DNA of 64,000 nt from Gyrodactylus bullatarudis (GCA_012064415.1 SSNU01000048.1:1-64000), one strand, 5' to 3'; shown: positions 53,313 through 63,868, counted from the first letter of the stretch. The notes: generated from the letters alone by a model not told the origin. Made by a program: numbers and translations.

Positions 53313-55230
53313 TACTTACCCGGACACCTTTCCGCAGGGTAGTATACTCAGTATACAAAATAGTATATTGGAAGGAACAGAGGAAAAATATTTCGCAAGT
53401 AATTCATCCCATCCTTATACGTTTTTTTCAACTTTAATTATGAATATCTCAAGTTGTAGAAGAGATAATTTGAAAATTTAAAGTGCTTCCATGTTCTAAA
53501 ATAAAGGCTTGGCAAAAAAGTATAGATATTGAAATAGTATGGTAAAAAACAGATTGAGTATCTAAGATCAAAAAATTTATTGTAAATAATATATTTGAAT
53601 AAATTAGAGAGCTCTCATCAGGATGTTTGCTTGCGAGGTTGCTGTAAACGACTCTGAGTTGAAACGATCTTCAAAAATTTTTATTCACCTGTTTTAATGC
53701 ACTAATGACGCGCCTTTGGCTACTTCTGCTTCGAGACTTCTCCACAAACGATCAACAGTGTTAGTATGGGCACCAGTGAACGGATTGACTAAATTGCGCT
53801 TATGATTCACGGTGTCATGAAGATAACCATAATTATGAATACCTCGAAAGCCTCGCCAGTCGTCTGTGATGAATCATTACTGATGATCCTTGTCCCAGAA
53901 GCCATCGACCTCCGTATAAAATCATGGAGTACCTCACGAGGTCTTTGAGTCAAAACTTGTAGCCTCACTTGTCTTGTCTCTTTACAGAAAGCTTCGCCGA
54001 CTCAGAAGTGGCAAGGATTCGACCTATGTGGTATTTCCTCTTGAACAAGTGGATTCGTCAACCTCCACTGTCATGCCAACTCCTCCAAACATATTGACGT
54101 TGTCGTTGTATTGGAGGACCTTATCATCGAACAACTTTCGGTACTTGATGATTGTCTTGACAGATACTCCAGTTTGACCTTCGGACTCAACTACAGTAAT
54201 TTTATCCATGTAGTGATACATGATCTGGAATATCTTGTGCATTGGAGCATTGGCCTCTGTAAAATTAATAATAGTTAGTAAAAAGAAAAGCACTGGGGCA
54301 GGTCAAAAATTGTATATTTTGACTCTATCTTCTTTAACAACAGATGGTTTTTTTCAAAAAGCGAATAAAGGGCTTAATATCTTCATAGAAATAAATCAAC
54401 AGGGATTGTAGAGCTTTATCTAGTTTTCACTATGCCTGGAAACCTGTTTTTTCAATTTGAGTGTTAAATGAAAACACTGAAAAATGAATAAAGGGCTTGC
54501 TATCTTAGAGAGATAAAGAGGCTTAATAAGTTTAAAAATAAAGAAGTTTTTAAGATAGATAGCTTAAAATAGCTTCACAGCAGGAAGTCTATAAAAAATC
54601 TATAATTAGTATGGTTGCAATCAATCTCATTAATTCACTGAACATGTTAGTAAATCATCTCATGACCAAGAACCTTCGAAGAGGCTTTTGAACTAGCTAA
54701 GCGCGAGAGTCTAATTCGATTTGCACCTAAGATGGCTTGATGAATCCTGAAAAGTTGGCTGAAGAATGGAAGCATCAACGTATGAAATGCAGGAGAAAAG
54801 TGACTCTTTACATAGGCTCCGTATTTAACAGTAAGACATAAGTTTGAATCCTGACAATATCACTAGGGAAAGTTTTGAAAAGAAATTTTCTGTATATTTT
54901 GATAAATGACCTTATCTAAAGCAAAATTTCACGCTGATTTCAAAAACGTAAAAATTAATACATTGTTCAAGAGTCTGCAATAAAATAATTCAAATCACAA
55001 TTTTTATTAATTACTTCAAACCTTGACAATCTTGTAGAAATTAAAATTTGAGTCGGAATCATATTTTAAATTTCTTAAATACCTGCTTAGGAGCTGGAGT
55101 TATGATTGTTATTGTGTTACATTGTTCAGATAATGTTCACTGAACATACTTGTTCTACCCTGCCGGGTATATGCGATACACAAATTGGTATATTCTCACT
55201 CTACCCTGCGGAAAGGTGTCCGGGAAAGTA
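53313..55230. mobile_element. Element with 29-bp inverted ends enclosing Merlin 2
   Basis: TACTTACCCGGACACCTTTC and the following nine bases (53313-53341) are inverted at 55202-55230 with one or two mismatches. The 1.9 kb between them contains the Merlin transposase remnant at 53690-54293, so these may be the terminal inverted repeats. No 8-9-bp target duplication typical of Merlin is evident. Confidence 0.55.
53690..54293 (-). pseudogene. Merlin (IS1016/ISXO2-like) transposase remnant 2
   Basis: The - strand frame from 54293 includes GQTGVSVKTIIKYRKLFDD and GGVGMTVEVDES, with the first catalytic Asp. After frame breaks, ITDDWRGFRGIHNYGYLHD gives the second Asp, and NPFTGAHTNTVDRLWRSLE follows, where Merlin proteins normally have Glu in hTN.IE..W and here Asp is seen. 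The C-terminus fades near 53690. It is diverged from Merlin 1 and of a different subfamily. Confidence 0.75.
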
Positions 55231-56329
55231 CAATGCTACCAAAAAATGTATATCGATGTGTCAATCACACACTCCTTTTTACCCTTCATTGTCATGATGT
55301 TTGGTTATTCATCCTGCTATCGAATTTTCTTTTCTAAGTAAAAATTAAGATATAACTGGAATTTCATAAATGCTTAAAATATGTTCTCAAAACACCGAAA
55401 AACACTGTAATTTCCATATTGTGCTTATTTACCGAAAAGACATATTTTCATTTTTTCTTTAGCACTAAAGAATCTTTTCAAAATGTTTGAGGTCCTAGTT
55501 ATCACTTAGAAAAAATTATTGACCTATAATGATAAAAAATTCTAATCTCCAGTGATTTTCAAGAGACAATATACCAGCGAATTCGATATATTTTCTTGAT
55601 TTTTTTTCAAATGCGAGAAGACTTCTTGATTACTACTTGATTCACAGTATATTTGAGGTATTTTTGGCTTGTCTCAATATCTAAAAATTTGTCATACCAC
55701 TAATAGTAATCAACAAAATTAAATAAAAGCGTCTGAAAATCAACTGTTACTATACTTCTATCCAAATCTATCAAATATTATTTTCAATGGATTTTAAACT
55801 TTTATCATTATTTATGTCACTACTGAAGAACAGGACTAAATGATACAATAGCGCAACACCTCGAAAAATTTAATTTATGCCTTACAAGTAATTAGTTTAT
55901 ATAGAAAATTATTATCAAATAATCAAACTTATTTACTAGAGCAAAGAAATACTCACATAACACATTTTTCGATGAATCTTCAGTTCGCAATACATTGATT
56001 CGATATTCCAATAAACCAATCCAATAGCCTTTTGCTCGAATTTTGCTTATTTAACGACAAATAAAATTCATTTATCTCACTATTGAATGATTTTTTTCAT
56101 TCCAACTGAGTTGTTGAGAGTGTTCCATGTATCTATACCCTGAATAGTCATATCGAAAAATTATTTAGAGTTTTTCAAATCCTCAGCCTTTTAAAACAAT
56201 AGGAAAAGTAGTAATAGTATTTTGAAGACATAACTTGCCTGATTTCCTCAAAGATATTTTTGGGTTGCTGACCTGGAGTCATGCTGGAGCTGAGAACGAG
56301 CGAAAGATTTGTTTTGGTGAATAAAGCTT
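55231..56329. other. Spacer with a SINE-tail fragment
   Basis: Around 55390-55425 the string aaaaacactgtaatttcc matches the tail of the SINEs at 59.5 and 59.9 kb. Nothing else recognised. Confidence 0.4.
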
Positions 56330-57314
56330 TATTTTCGTCGGTTCTCTTCAGACCCAAACACCGACTTTCGATATATATTTATACATAAAATACGGTTGGG
56401 AACATTAAGGATTAGCCAATGGCATTTATTCATTAGGAGTTGACCAATTGGAGTTGAGTTTGTTCATACTCTCCGGGCTGTGAGGAATCCGTCTATTTTT
56501 TGATTACCGGTTGGTAATCCTTTCCTCTGTTTCCCCGTCTTTTTGTGTTGCTTAGGCGATATGGAGAGGTTTCTTTTTCGCGTAGTAGTGGGGGTCTGTG
56601 CTTCTGGTTGGGAAAGATATCTTTTTCGATCATCAAGGCTTTTATTTGGTTCTCGGTTGCCAAGGGATCGTAGGCTTGTTTGAATTTTTGTATTTGGGCT
56701 TTTGCAACTAGAGAAAGTATTATCAACTAATGTTGAGATTTGGGTTGTAGCCAACGTAGTTGCTAGGCCATCATTGTTGGTTTCACTGATTTGTGTGGAT
56801 TTGAAGACAGGGCCGTTTTTGGTTGTTGCTGTGTCCACTGGTACCGGAGTGGGGGGTGTAGCGCCAGGATTCGAGTTCAAATTTTGGTTTGAAGGGGGAT
56901 GGTTCGTTTGAATTTTTGAGACTTTTTTATCATCCTGGAAGCCTTGTGGAAGCTAACACCAGTGAAGCCTAACTTTCTGCCCAGTATCTTTTGAGCACAT
57001 AAGGAGGGTGACTCGTCGTTGACTAGCTTGGCTTCGGCTATTTGCAGGACTTTGTGGATACGTTTCTTACTAAGTCTTGGGTCTGCTGAGTATCTGATTC
57101 TAAAATTTTCTATTCCCGCTGAGTGATTCTTGGTTCGTAAGTGTTCTTGTATAGAGGAACCTTCATTGCTCGGGCTAAGGTGTTCTTTGATCCTTGCTGA
57201 TATAGGCCTCATTGTCATCCCAATATAAGACTGGTCACAAGAGCATTTGAATTCATAGACTACTCCTTTTCTGTTCAGCCAGTTGACCGGATCCTTGTTA
57301 CGGTCGTTGATCAA
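56330..57314 (-). pseudogene. Penelope-like element 3' part: GIY-YIG endonuclease, tail, end motif
   Basis: The - strand frame 57314-56877 encodes a nearly complete GIY-YIG domain: VVYEFKCSCDQSYIGMTMRP with the two Tyr positions, RIKEHL with the catalytic Arg and His, and AEAKLVNDESPSLCAQK with the metal-binding Glu. A frameshift near 56880 leads to a Thr/Pro-rich and then Arg/Lys-rich tail (56880-56464). About 110 nt downstream lies CTGAAGAG (56351-56344) and GAAAATAAAGC. The RT is absent: a Merlin element starts 31 bp upstream of the frame. Confidence 0.85.
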
Positions 57315-57344
57315 TTTCGTTGTCTTAGATATGAAACGTACTTA

Positions 57345-58110
57345 ATGCCCGGGGAAGGTTTCTGTTCTATAGATAGATTCTCCTTCTACTGCAATAAATG
57401 CAGAAAGTTTGTGGGTATTAGACAAGGTAAGATAATAATATAATTTTTTAGGCACTTTCTTTGAAGACTCAAAATTGACTTTAGTACAGATCTTAGCTGT
57501 GTGCTACTGTGTCATTAAGTCTGGCTTTAATTTGGAAAGCATCCAGGATAACGTGAAGATATGTAGCAAAACTGCGATGGATTGGACAAATTTTGTCAGA
57601 GATATCTTTGTGAATAAGTTCTTTGATCGAAGCAATGTCGTTGGAGGTTTTGCTAAAAAAACGCACGTTGTCAACCGAAAGTATCACCGAGGTCGACAAA
57701 TTGCAACTCAGGTTTGGATTTTCGGTGGAGTCGATGAAGATGGGAATGTTTTTATGAAGGTAGTCGAAAAGCGTGATAAAGAAACTCTTCATGGCCTGAT
57801 CAAAAAACACATCGCTCCTGGCTCGTTCATTGTGTGTGATGATTGGAAAGCCTATTCTGGTATTGAAAAATATGGCTACACTAGATCGGTTGTAGTACAT
57901 AAGTATGAATTCGTCAATGACGAGGGTTGTCATACTAACCGAATCGAATCTATCTGGGGAGCCTTTAAAAGAATGTTCTCTAATATCAGAAATAAGAAAG
58001 CAGATCTCTTGGAATTATATGTTGCTGAATACCTGTACAAATATAATCATAAGACAGATAGGATGAAAGAGTTCTTGCAATGTGTTAGAGAGATGTATGC
58101 TTTAGAATAA
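57345..58110 (+). pseudogene. Merlin (IS1016/ISXO2-like) transposase remnant 1, with a 25-nt intron
   Basis: Exon 1 (57345-57426) ends in a zinc-ribbon half, FYCNKCRKFVGIRQ. A 25-nt intron (57427-57451, GTAAGA...TTTTAG, phase 1) follows, then exon 2 (57452-58110) with GTFFEDSKL. The core reads KYHRGRQIATQVWIFGGVDE, second Asp in FIVCDDWKAYSGIEKYGYTR and Glu in GCHTNRIESIWGAFKRMF. The segment that should carry the first Asp (a VEIDE-type string between GG and KKTHVVNRKYH) is missing by an in-frame deletion of about seven residues, so the enzyme is probably inactive although the frame is open. The N-terminal Cys pair of the ribbon may lie upstream. Confidence 0.85.
57427..57451 (+). other. 25-nt intron in the Merlin gene
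   Basis: GTAAGATAATA...TTTTTTAG joins CAAG to GCACTTTC. Removing it restores the family's R-x-G-T/S-F-F-E junction, which makes this one of the best-supported ultrashort introns in the window. Confidence 0.75.
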
Positions 58111-58658
58111 ATTCATTTATTATTATAAAACATTATTTATTAATTTAAGTCATTTAAAATAGAAATGAGACATGTTTAGCTTCTCAACATCAATTTTATC
58201 AAGTTTAACATAGTCCTTCCATAGATCAGTATCGAGCATTATATAATTTTTATCTTTAAAAGACTTGGATTTGATATGGCTGAAGAATCCTATATTTTAG
58301 TTATTTTAAATAGAAAACTTTTATTTAAAATACTCATGACTTAATGCAAACAAAATACTACTTTTCCTATTTCCTCAGTTTTAGAGTATTTCTTCTTGAC
58401 TTGGCGTAACGTGCGACTAGCAAAATACACATCATTTTCCATTTTCTGAGATATATTGTGAGTCCTCATGCAGGTCAATTTGATTTTATGCATCTGAAAA
58501 ATCAGTAACCGATAATTTTGACGCGTTTCGTTCTTATGAGGATTCGAATTAGGATCCTCAAGGTTGAAAGACAACTTTTCTAATTATTATTCCAGAAGCC
58601 CCGTTCATCCCCTAAGACACAATTAACCCTAATAATAAATATTGTTAAAATTTTACAG
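58111..58658. other. Spacer with a SINE fragment
   Basis: 58521-58563 on the - strand includes GAAACGCGTC, the hammerhead-like 3' half seen in the 59-kb SINEs, but the 5' half is decayed. It ends at a good acceptor (aaattttacag). Confidence 0.45.
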
Positions 58659-58898
58659 GATATATGTATTATAACTGTACATTAGAAAAAATACGAGTAC
58701 ATCAAAATACAATAGAGGTTGATAAGAATGTTGGCAAAATAATTTATGATTTATATTGGTCTAAAATTGAATTTCAAATTGAAAGCTCGAAGATTAAAAT
58801 ATACAATGTTCTTGACAAAAATTTGACAAAAAATATTGTGTTTAAAATGAATCCAGAAGATTGTTTGGGATTCATGGATAAACTGGAGAAAAACCTTT
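58659..58898 (+). CDS. Exon encoding module A (copy 6)
   Basis: 80 codons, phase 1 at both ends: acceptor aaaattttacag, donor GTCAGT. The start is YMYYNCTLEKIRVHQNTIEV; strands KIIYDLYWSKIEFQIESS and IKIYNVL follow; the C-terminus GFMDKLEKNL matches the A tail. No module B follows within 30 nt. The next B exon on the strand is at 63614, after SINE and PLE insertions and a broken A copy. Confidence 0.6.
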
Positions 58899-59219
58899 GT
58901 CAGTAATCAAATTTACAAAAAGGAAATTCATTTATGCAATTGAATTATATTTATAAGTCAGAATTTTATGAAAATTAAGTAATTATCGTTTTGGCGTAAG
59001 AAAATTGTACCATTAAATGTAGAGCACATTTTTTTGTGTAATTCGATCAAATTTTTATTACGTATAAGGATTATTTTTTATTTGAAATTTATGGTAATGC
59101 TTTGATTCCAGATGGAAATTTAAAGCTTTAATTTACTGAAAATTTAATGAGCTTATAAAATAAAATCGAAATGTAATAGTGTTATTATTCAAACCAGAAA
59201 ACAAAAAAAAACATTTATT
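58899..59219. other. Presumed intron
   Basis: AT-rich, no feature that I can support. A weak frame around 59080-59140 could be decayed exon sequence. Confidence 0.3.
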
Positions 59220-59432
59220 CCATTAAATCTACTAGCAAAGTGTGGTCACTGTCAATTACTGTATCCATATGATCTCTAACTTGCTGGAGATTGTCTTCTC
59301 ACACCTAGATGTTAAAATTCGGTAAGCAGATGTCAATTCCATTAGAGAGTCACATAGTATTCAACTCATGGTGGCAGATGTAGACGCGTTTCGTCCTTAT
59401 TAGGACTGATCAGTATACCATATGGACTCTCT
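59220..59432 (-). repeat. SINE copy, - strand, with hammerhead-like core
   Basis: On the - strand CTGATCAG (59413-59406), the stem GTCC/GGAC around TAATAA, GAAA (59392-59389) and CGCGTC (to 59383) form a hammerhead layout with a perfect four-base-pair middle stem and a GUC triplet. Position 8 of the core is C instead of the required G. The tail downstream (to about 59233) is inverted relative to 59725-59895. The tRNA-like head is missing in this copy. Confidence 0.75.
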
Positions 59433-59585
59433 TATGGAATTGACACCTACTTAACATCTAGGTGTCAGAAAACAATCTCCAGCAAAGAAAAAATCATATG
59501 CATGCAGTAATTACCAATGACCACACTTTGTAAGTAGGTTTAATGTCTAAAAACACTGTAATTTCTACATATTGATTGTTCAAAA
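59433..59585 (+). repeat. SINE tail copy, + strand
   Basis: Starts in ctcttatggaattgacacc and runs through caatctccagcaaag to aaaacactgtaatttctaca, matching the tail at 59780-59930. Head and ribozyme-like part are absent. Confidence 0.7.
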
Positions 59586-59619
59586 CAACCAGAGTATAGG
59601 GAGTATGGAAGTGTTGAAT

Positions 59620-59940
59620 AATAGTGGACGAACAGGGTTTTTGGCCTAGTTTGTAGAAACGTTGCCTTTCAACGTTGAAGACCTGGGTTCGAATCCTGGC
59701 TATGGTGTACTGACCAGTCCTAATGAGGGAGAAACGCGTCTACATCTGCCACCGTGAGTTGAATACTATTTGACTCTCTTATGGAATTGACATCTGCTTA
59801 CCGAATTTTAACATCTAGATGTGAGAAGGCAATCTCCATCAAGTTAGAGATCATATGGATACAGTAACTACCAGTGACTACACTTTGAAGATTTAATGTC
59901 TGAAAACACTGTAATTTCTACATAGTGCTTATTGAAGAAC
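59620..59940 (+). repeat. tRNA-derived SINE with hammerhead-like core, most complete copy
   Basis: Box A-like GGCCTAGTTTG (59643) and box B GGTTCGAATCC (59686-59696) form a tRNA-like head. CTGACCAG (59710-59717), a partly paired stem, GAAA (59731-59734) and CGCGTC (to 59740) follow, then a 190-nt tail ending near tgtctgaaaacactgtaat. The layout of pol III head plus hammerhead plus tail recalls the Sm-alpha SINEs of schistosomes. Core position 8 is again C, so cleavage is not expected. Confidence 0.75.
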
Positions 59941-60456
59941 ATTCTATTCACTTAACTACCGGCCTAGGAGAATTTTTCGAAACTTTCAATTTTCATTCAG
60001 ACTATATAGAGCTGTAAAATATGCAATGAACCGAAATCATTGATTTTAACGTTCGAAGAAGATATGTAGTGAAAATTTTAGGAAGTATATATGTTGGGAG
60101 AAATTGAGAAAGAAATGAAATTAAGTAAGACTTCGTAAATTCATCGATTAATTTGAGATTTAGCCAAAAAAAAGTTAAAGGCAAATCTCTAAGGATTAAA
60201 TCTTTATGAATGTGTCAATGAATGATCTACCTTTGAAAACTATCCTTGATTTTGCTGGAATTATCTTGATCATAGTGTCATCAAGCTTTGTGCTGTTTTT
60301 TTAACGGGACGATTTTGCACTGTTGGTTGTCAAAGTGAGCTTTTGGAAAAGGAATAAAATAGATTAGGGATATTTTGCTAAATCCAAGTCAAATTTACCT
60401 TCAAGATGATCTATTGACTACTCATTCTGAGCGATTTAAAATGACAGTCAGTTGTC
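59941..60456. other. Spacer without recognised features
   Basis: AT-rich, no coding or repeat structure that I can support. Confidence 0.35.
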
Positions 60457-60710
60457 ATGACAAAGATCAAAGTGGGAACCCCCTTGTCCGATTTTTTTCA
60501 GGCCCAATCCAAACTGTACTTTACCACAGGCTATACTAAGGCTTACCTGAGGCGAAAAAGTGTTCCTGTTTCTCCCAGTAGAGTCAACAAGATTGCCAGG
60601 AAAATTGCTCGAGAGGTTGACCTCATAGGTTTCAGATGTTCAGACCTTCTTTGCCAGAATAATAAAAATAGCCAAATTGAAATTCAAAGTAACTTCATCT
60701 AACTCTATCT
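60457..60710 (+). pseudogene. ORF2 fragment of a pogo-like element, third copy
   Basis: The frame contains AYLRRKSVPVSPSRVNKIAR and REVDLIGFRCSD, followed by a decayed NKNSQIEIQS. These align with the CENP-B-like domain of ORF2 in copies 1 and 2 (LYLRRK.IPVS.SRV.KI). The catalytic domain and ORF1 are absent. Confidence 0.75.
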
Positions 60711-60866
60711 ATGTTTTTTCCCTTCCAATTCGACCCAAATAACGCAGTTTATTGATTTTAGCATCGGAAGAGAACAGACGCAGAGGCCTCCCAAACGAGA
60801 AACCGACTTTTCACATTTAATTTCATGAAAATTAAAAGAAAATGGGTTCTGATTTCAAGTCTATAG

Positions 60867-61079
60867 AACTCTGGCCAAATTTAATATTTTGCATTGAAAA
60901 TAATCAGCATGGTATAATTTTGAATTCCGATTCGAATGAAATAAAATTCGATGATTTTAACCTGAAAACAACTAAACCTGCTTAGAATTTAATGGAGATC
61001 TCTGAAAAAATTGTTGGTGGAAGAAAATTTGCAGAGAATGTTTCGGTCAAGATTTCAGGATATTTCTATTCAAAATAAG
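60867..61079 (+). pseudogene. Broken module A exon
   Basis: After the acceptor-like caagtctatag the frame reads LWPNLIFCIENNQHGIILNS and later MEISEKIVGGRKF, close to IEISKVIGDGRSF of module A copy 2. An in-frame TAG at 60983 and the loss of a donor at the end (a TAA instead) mark it as a pseudo-exon, or as an exon with sequence changes. Confidence 0.5.
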
Positions 61080-62406
61080 CGAGAAATCGATCCTAAAAGC
61101 TGGCCGAATTTGGGAAAATTATTTTAAAATTCATGGAAATACTCATGAGTAGAGGGTTCGAAATTTTTTTATGAGAGAGCCAAACTTATATACAATTTTT
61201 TGGAAGTTTAGTGTATTATCATAAATTTATTGCAAATTGCGTTTTATTAAAACTGAATAAAATTTGAGACCAAAAAATTATTAAAGCTACATCAAACTAA
61301 AAGCCAAGTTTTCACTTTAGAAATGTTAAATAAACAGATTAGGAGAAATGAAAGTTATTGGACTGGCTATTAAATAAAATTTTTCCAAGGATGAGTTCGA
61401 TTTGATGCAGAAGATTAAATACGAAATGTTATAGCTAGGCAAAATAATATTCAAAAGATTTCAAACTCATTATATAATTTTTTCTTGAGCTATTAAAATT
61501 ATCGCTGATCTTCCACTCTCAATTCGATTTACGAGTACAAGCCTTCCAAAGAGTGGTTAAGTGATAATATATTTTATATGTTCACAAATTATTATTGATT
61601 TGAGTTGGTGTGAATGGAGTCATGCATAATGTTTTTTCTCATTTATGCTTTTGACTGTTGAAAATCAGGTAAATTTTAATGATTCAAGTTTCCTCGAAAA
61701 TTTCACTGCGATAAACACTTTCCTTGTCTAATTATGATCCTAAAAGTCAATTTTCGATCACTAACTCATTTTGGAATGAAAAAAATTTAAAATTGGAAGT
61801 TAGGTTCTGAATCGAGATTTGAAATATTCTATAGTTTCCATAAAATTTGGTTTTAAAATATTTATTTCATATCGTGAACGTTGATCAAGATTCTATAATT
61901 TTCAATCTAGCAAGCTCTTTAAAATTTTTGAAAAATCTTTTCAGAAAGTCTATTTTTCCTGAAATACCTGACACAATTACAAAAAAGCCTCAGTTTAAAA
62001 AATAGAATTGATTCCACCTCCACAACACTTGTATATTTTCGAATAATTTAGATAAATCAATATATTACGTTCGAGTGATTCACATAAATGTTCAAGTAAG
62101 TCCGGAAATCCACATAAATTCATAATTTAGAAGAAGATACAACTAAAACAAAACGCATTCTTATTAAAGGATTATCAGGGGTTTCTCTTTAAAAATATTA
62201 AATGTTAAAGGTTTAATGAAAAATAATTTACAACCTTCAAAGAAATATAGTAAAAGTTACTGAATATAAGAATCATGAATGGAGATAAGAATATAATGGG
62301 AGCTGAAAAAAACACATAAAAAATTTCAATAAATAGCAACAATGAAGAGAAAAAGCTGAAAAGGTTCACATAGGTCACGGTAGTTGGAGACACCTGTAGA
62401 AGATAT
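61080..62406. other. Presumed intron or spacer
   Basis: No transposon hallmark or splice-bracketed frame that I can support. Confidence 0.35.
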
Positions 62407-62850
62407 CCTCACAATAGTGACGAAATCATAGATCTTATTAGAATTTTTTGTACCAAAGTTCCTTTATCAATTCAAAACAAAGTGTTTATTCACAAAGATG
62501 AAATAGCAATGGGATCTCCTTAAAGTCCTCTTCTAGCAGAAATCTTGGGATGGTTAGAATTAAATAAAATTTCTGACGTTATCAATTTTTCACTGATGCT
62601 TACATTAGATATGTTGATTAAACTTTTATTATAATGAAACCTAACGTATCTGTATACAACTTCTTTAAAAAGATGAACTTATTTCATATTTAATTTACTA
62701 TGGAAAGAGAGTCTAACTATATTTTATGTTTCTTAGATTTCAAGCTAACTAGAGGAGAAGACGGATCCATTCTAATATTTTCGAGAAAAAGACTAACAAC
62801 GGCAAATATCATCATTATGCCAGTTTTTAATGATGATCCCTTGATAAAAG
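62407..62850 (+). pseudogene. Penelope-like RT remnant
   Basis: In successive frames the strand reads IIDLIRIFCTKVPLSIQNKV, EIAMGSP followed by a stop, SPLLAEILGWLEL (the PLE MGSP.SPLLAE box), YIRYVD with the second Asp lost to a stop, and CFLDFKLTRGEDGSILIFSR, the PLE segment after the catalytic box. Frames change between the pieces. No ends are seen. Confidence 0.75.
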
Positions 62851-62897
62851 TTCAGTTTATTTCAAATATATCTTCTTACATAATTCTGAATCAATAT

Positions 62898-63613
62898 GTA
62901 TGACAATGAATTTCTTTTTTTGTTGATCGAGAAAGGAGTCATACTTTAGAAAACCAAAGATATTTATTTCACATGATTTACCTTTACAAAAAACATGCTG
63001 ATTTGAATCAATTTTATTTTAAATAATTATGCTGAGAATCTTGACGAATAATGACCGGTATAAATATACAAAAATGTTTAAAAATGTTCATTTGAGGTTC
63101 AACTAGAGCTACTGTATCAGAAAAATGTTTATGTTGAGGATTTGTATCCATAACATCCATATGTTCTTGGAATATCCCTTTCTTAGGGACAGCACTACTA
63201 CTATGATAGTGTTTTACCATAATGATAACACAGTATAGAATATACAATACATCTTTATCAATAACTATGTCACGGAAGGTTCTTGGAATTTTAACTGAAC
63301 TTCCCGCTCGATCTCACCTCTTCTTTATTCCCGACTCTTTTATGGACACTTTGTTTAATTATATTAAAAAAGAACAATTATTAATATAGTATTTCCAACA
63401 TCATAACAGTTTATTAACTGATAGTATATTCAATTATCTACAATTTGATATAAAAGTTGTTCAATAGTGACTGAGTAATTGCTGAATTTGAGTGGTAATA
63501 TTTTTTTCAATATCTCTGGATATTGGAATTTAAATTTTTGAAATATTTTTTGAATAAAAACCACATGTGTTAGAGCATGTCAAAATTGTTTGTAAGAATT
63601 TATATTATTTCAG
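62898..63613. other. Presumed intron, with possible decayed A tail at 63558-63591
   Basis: The 34 nt before a donor at 63592 (GTAAGAATT) encode HVLEHVKIV in phase 1, resembling the A tail, but the rest of that module is not readable. If real, the intron to module B would be only 22 nt (63592-63613). Confidence 0.35.
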
Positions 63614-63868
63614 CACGGAACAAAGAACAAACATACTTTCTATACAAGAACTTATCAACAAATGTTATTTCGTTAGTTGATGGTGTAGATATGGATGAAA
63701 ACAACTATATTTATAGTACATTTTGCAATAAAATTGTTGATAAAATTCAAGCTACAAAAAAAACAATTTTTAATTATGAATATGGTGTAAGTTTTGAAGA
63801 GGCAATATGGAACAATTCTTCATGTTCAGGCTACGTTATTGGAAAAAATAAGAATGTATTTTTCAGAG
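63614..63868 (+). CDS. Exon encoding module B (copy 6)
   Basis: 85 codons if the donor is GTGTAA at 63869 (phase 1); the stronger GTAAGT two bases later would end the exon in phase 0. The acceptor is strong (tatattatttcag). The peptide contains YFLYKNLSTNVISLVDGVDM, the module B signature, and SSCSGYVIGKNKNVFF, the Cys-x-Gly strand. It is the last recognisable module before the window ends, so the gene probably continues to the right. Confidence 0.6.

Noticed and set aside
53006..53437. 143-codon open frame on the + strand
   Set aside because: No motif or splice context, and it runs through an inverted-repeat end at 53313-53341. A chance frame is more likely.
59643..59700. tRNA gene
   Set aside because: Box A and box B are present but no acceptor stem pairs, and a related head lies at 27001-27100; this is a SINE head.
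62700..62903. Apparent module A exon starting at a good acceptor (62736)
   Set aside because: The peptide FLDFKLTRGEDGSI is the PLE RT segment after the catalytic box and follows other PLE RT pieces directly upstream, so it belongs to the transposon remnant.
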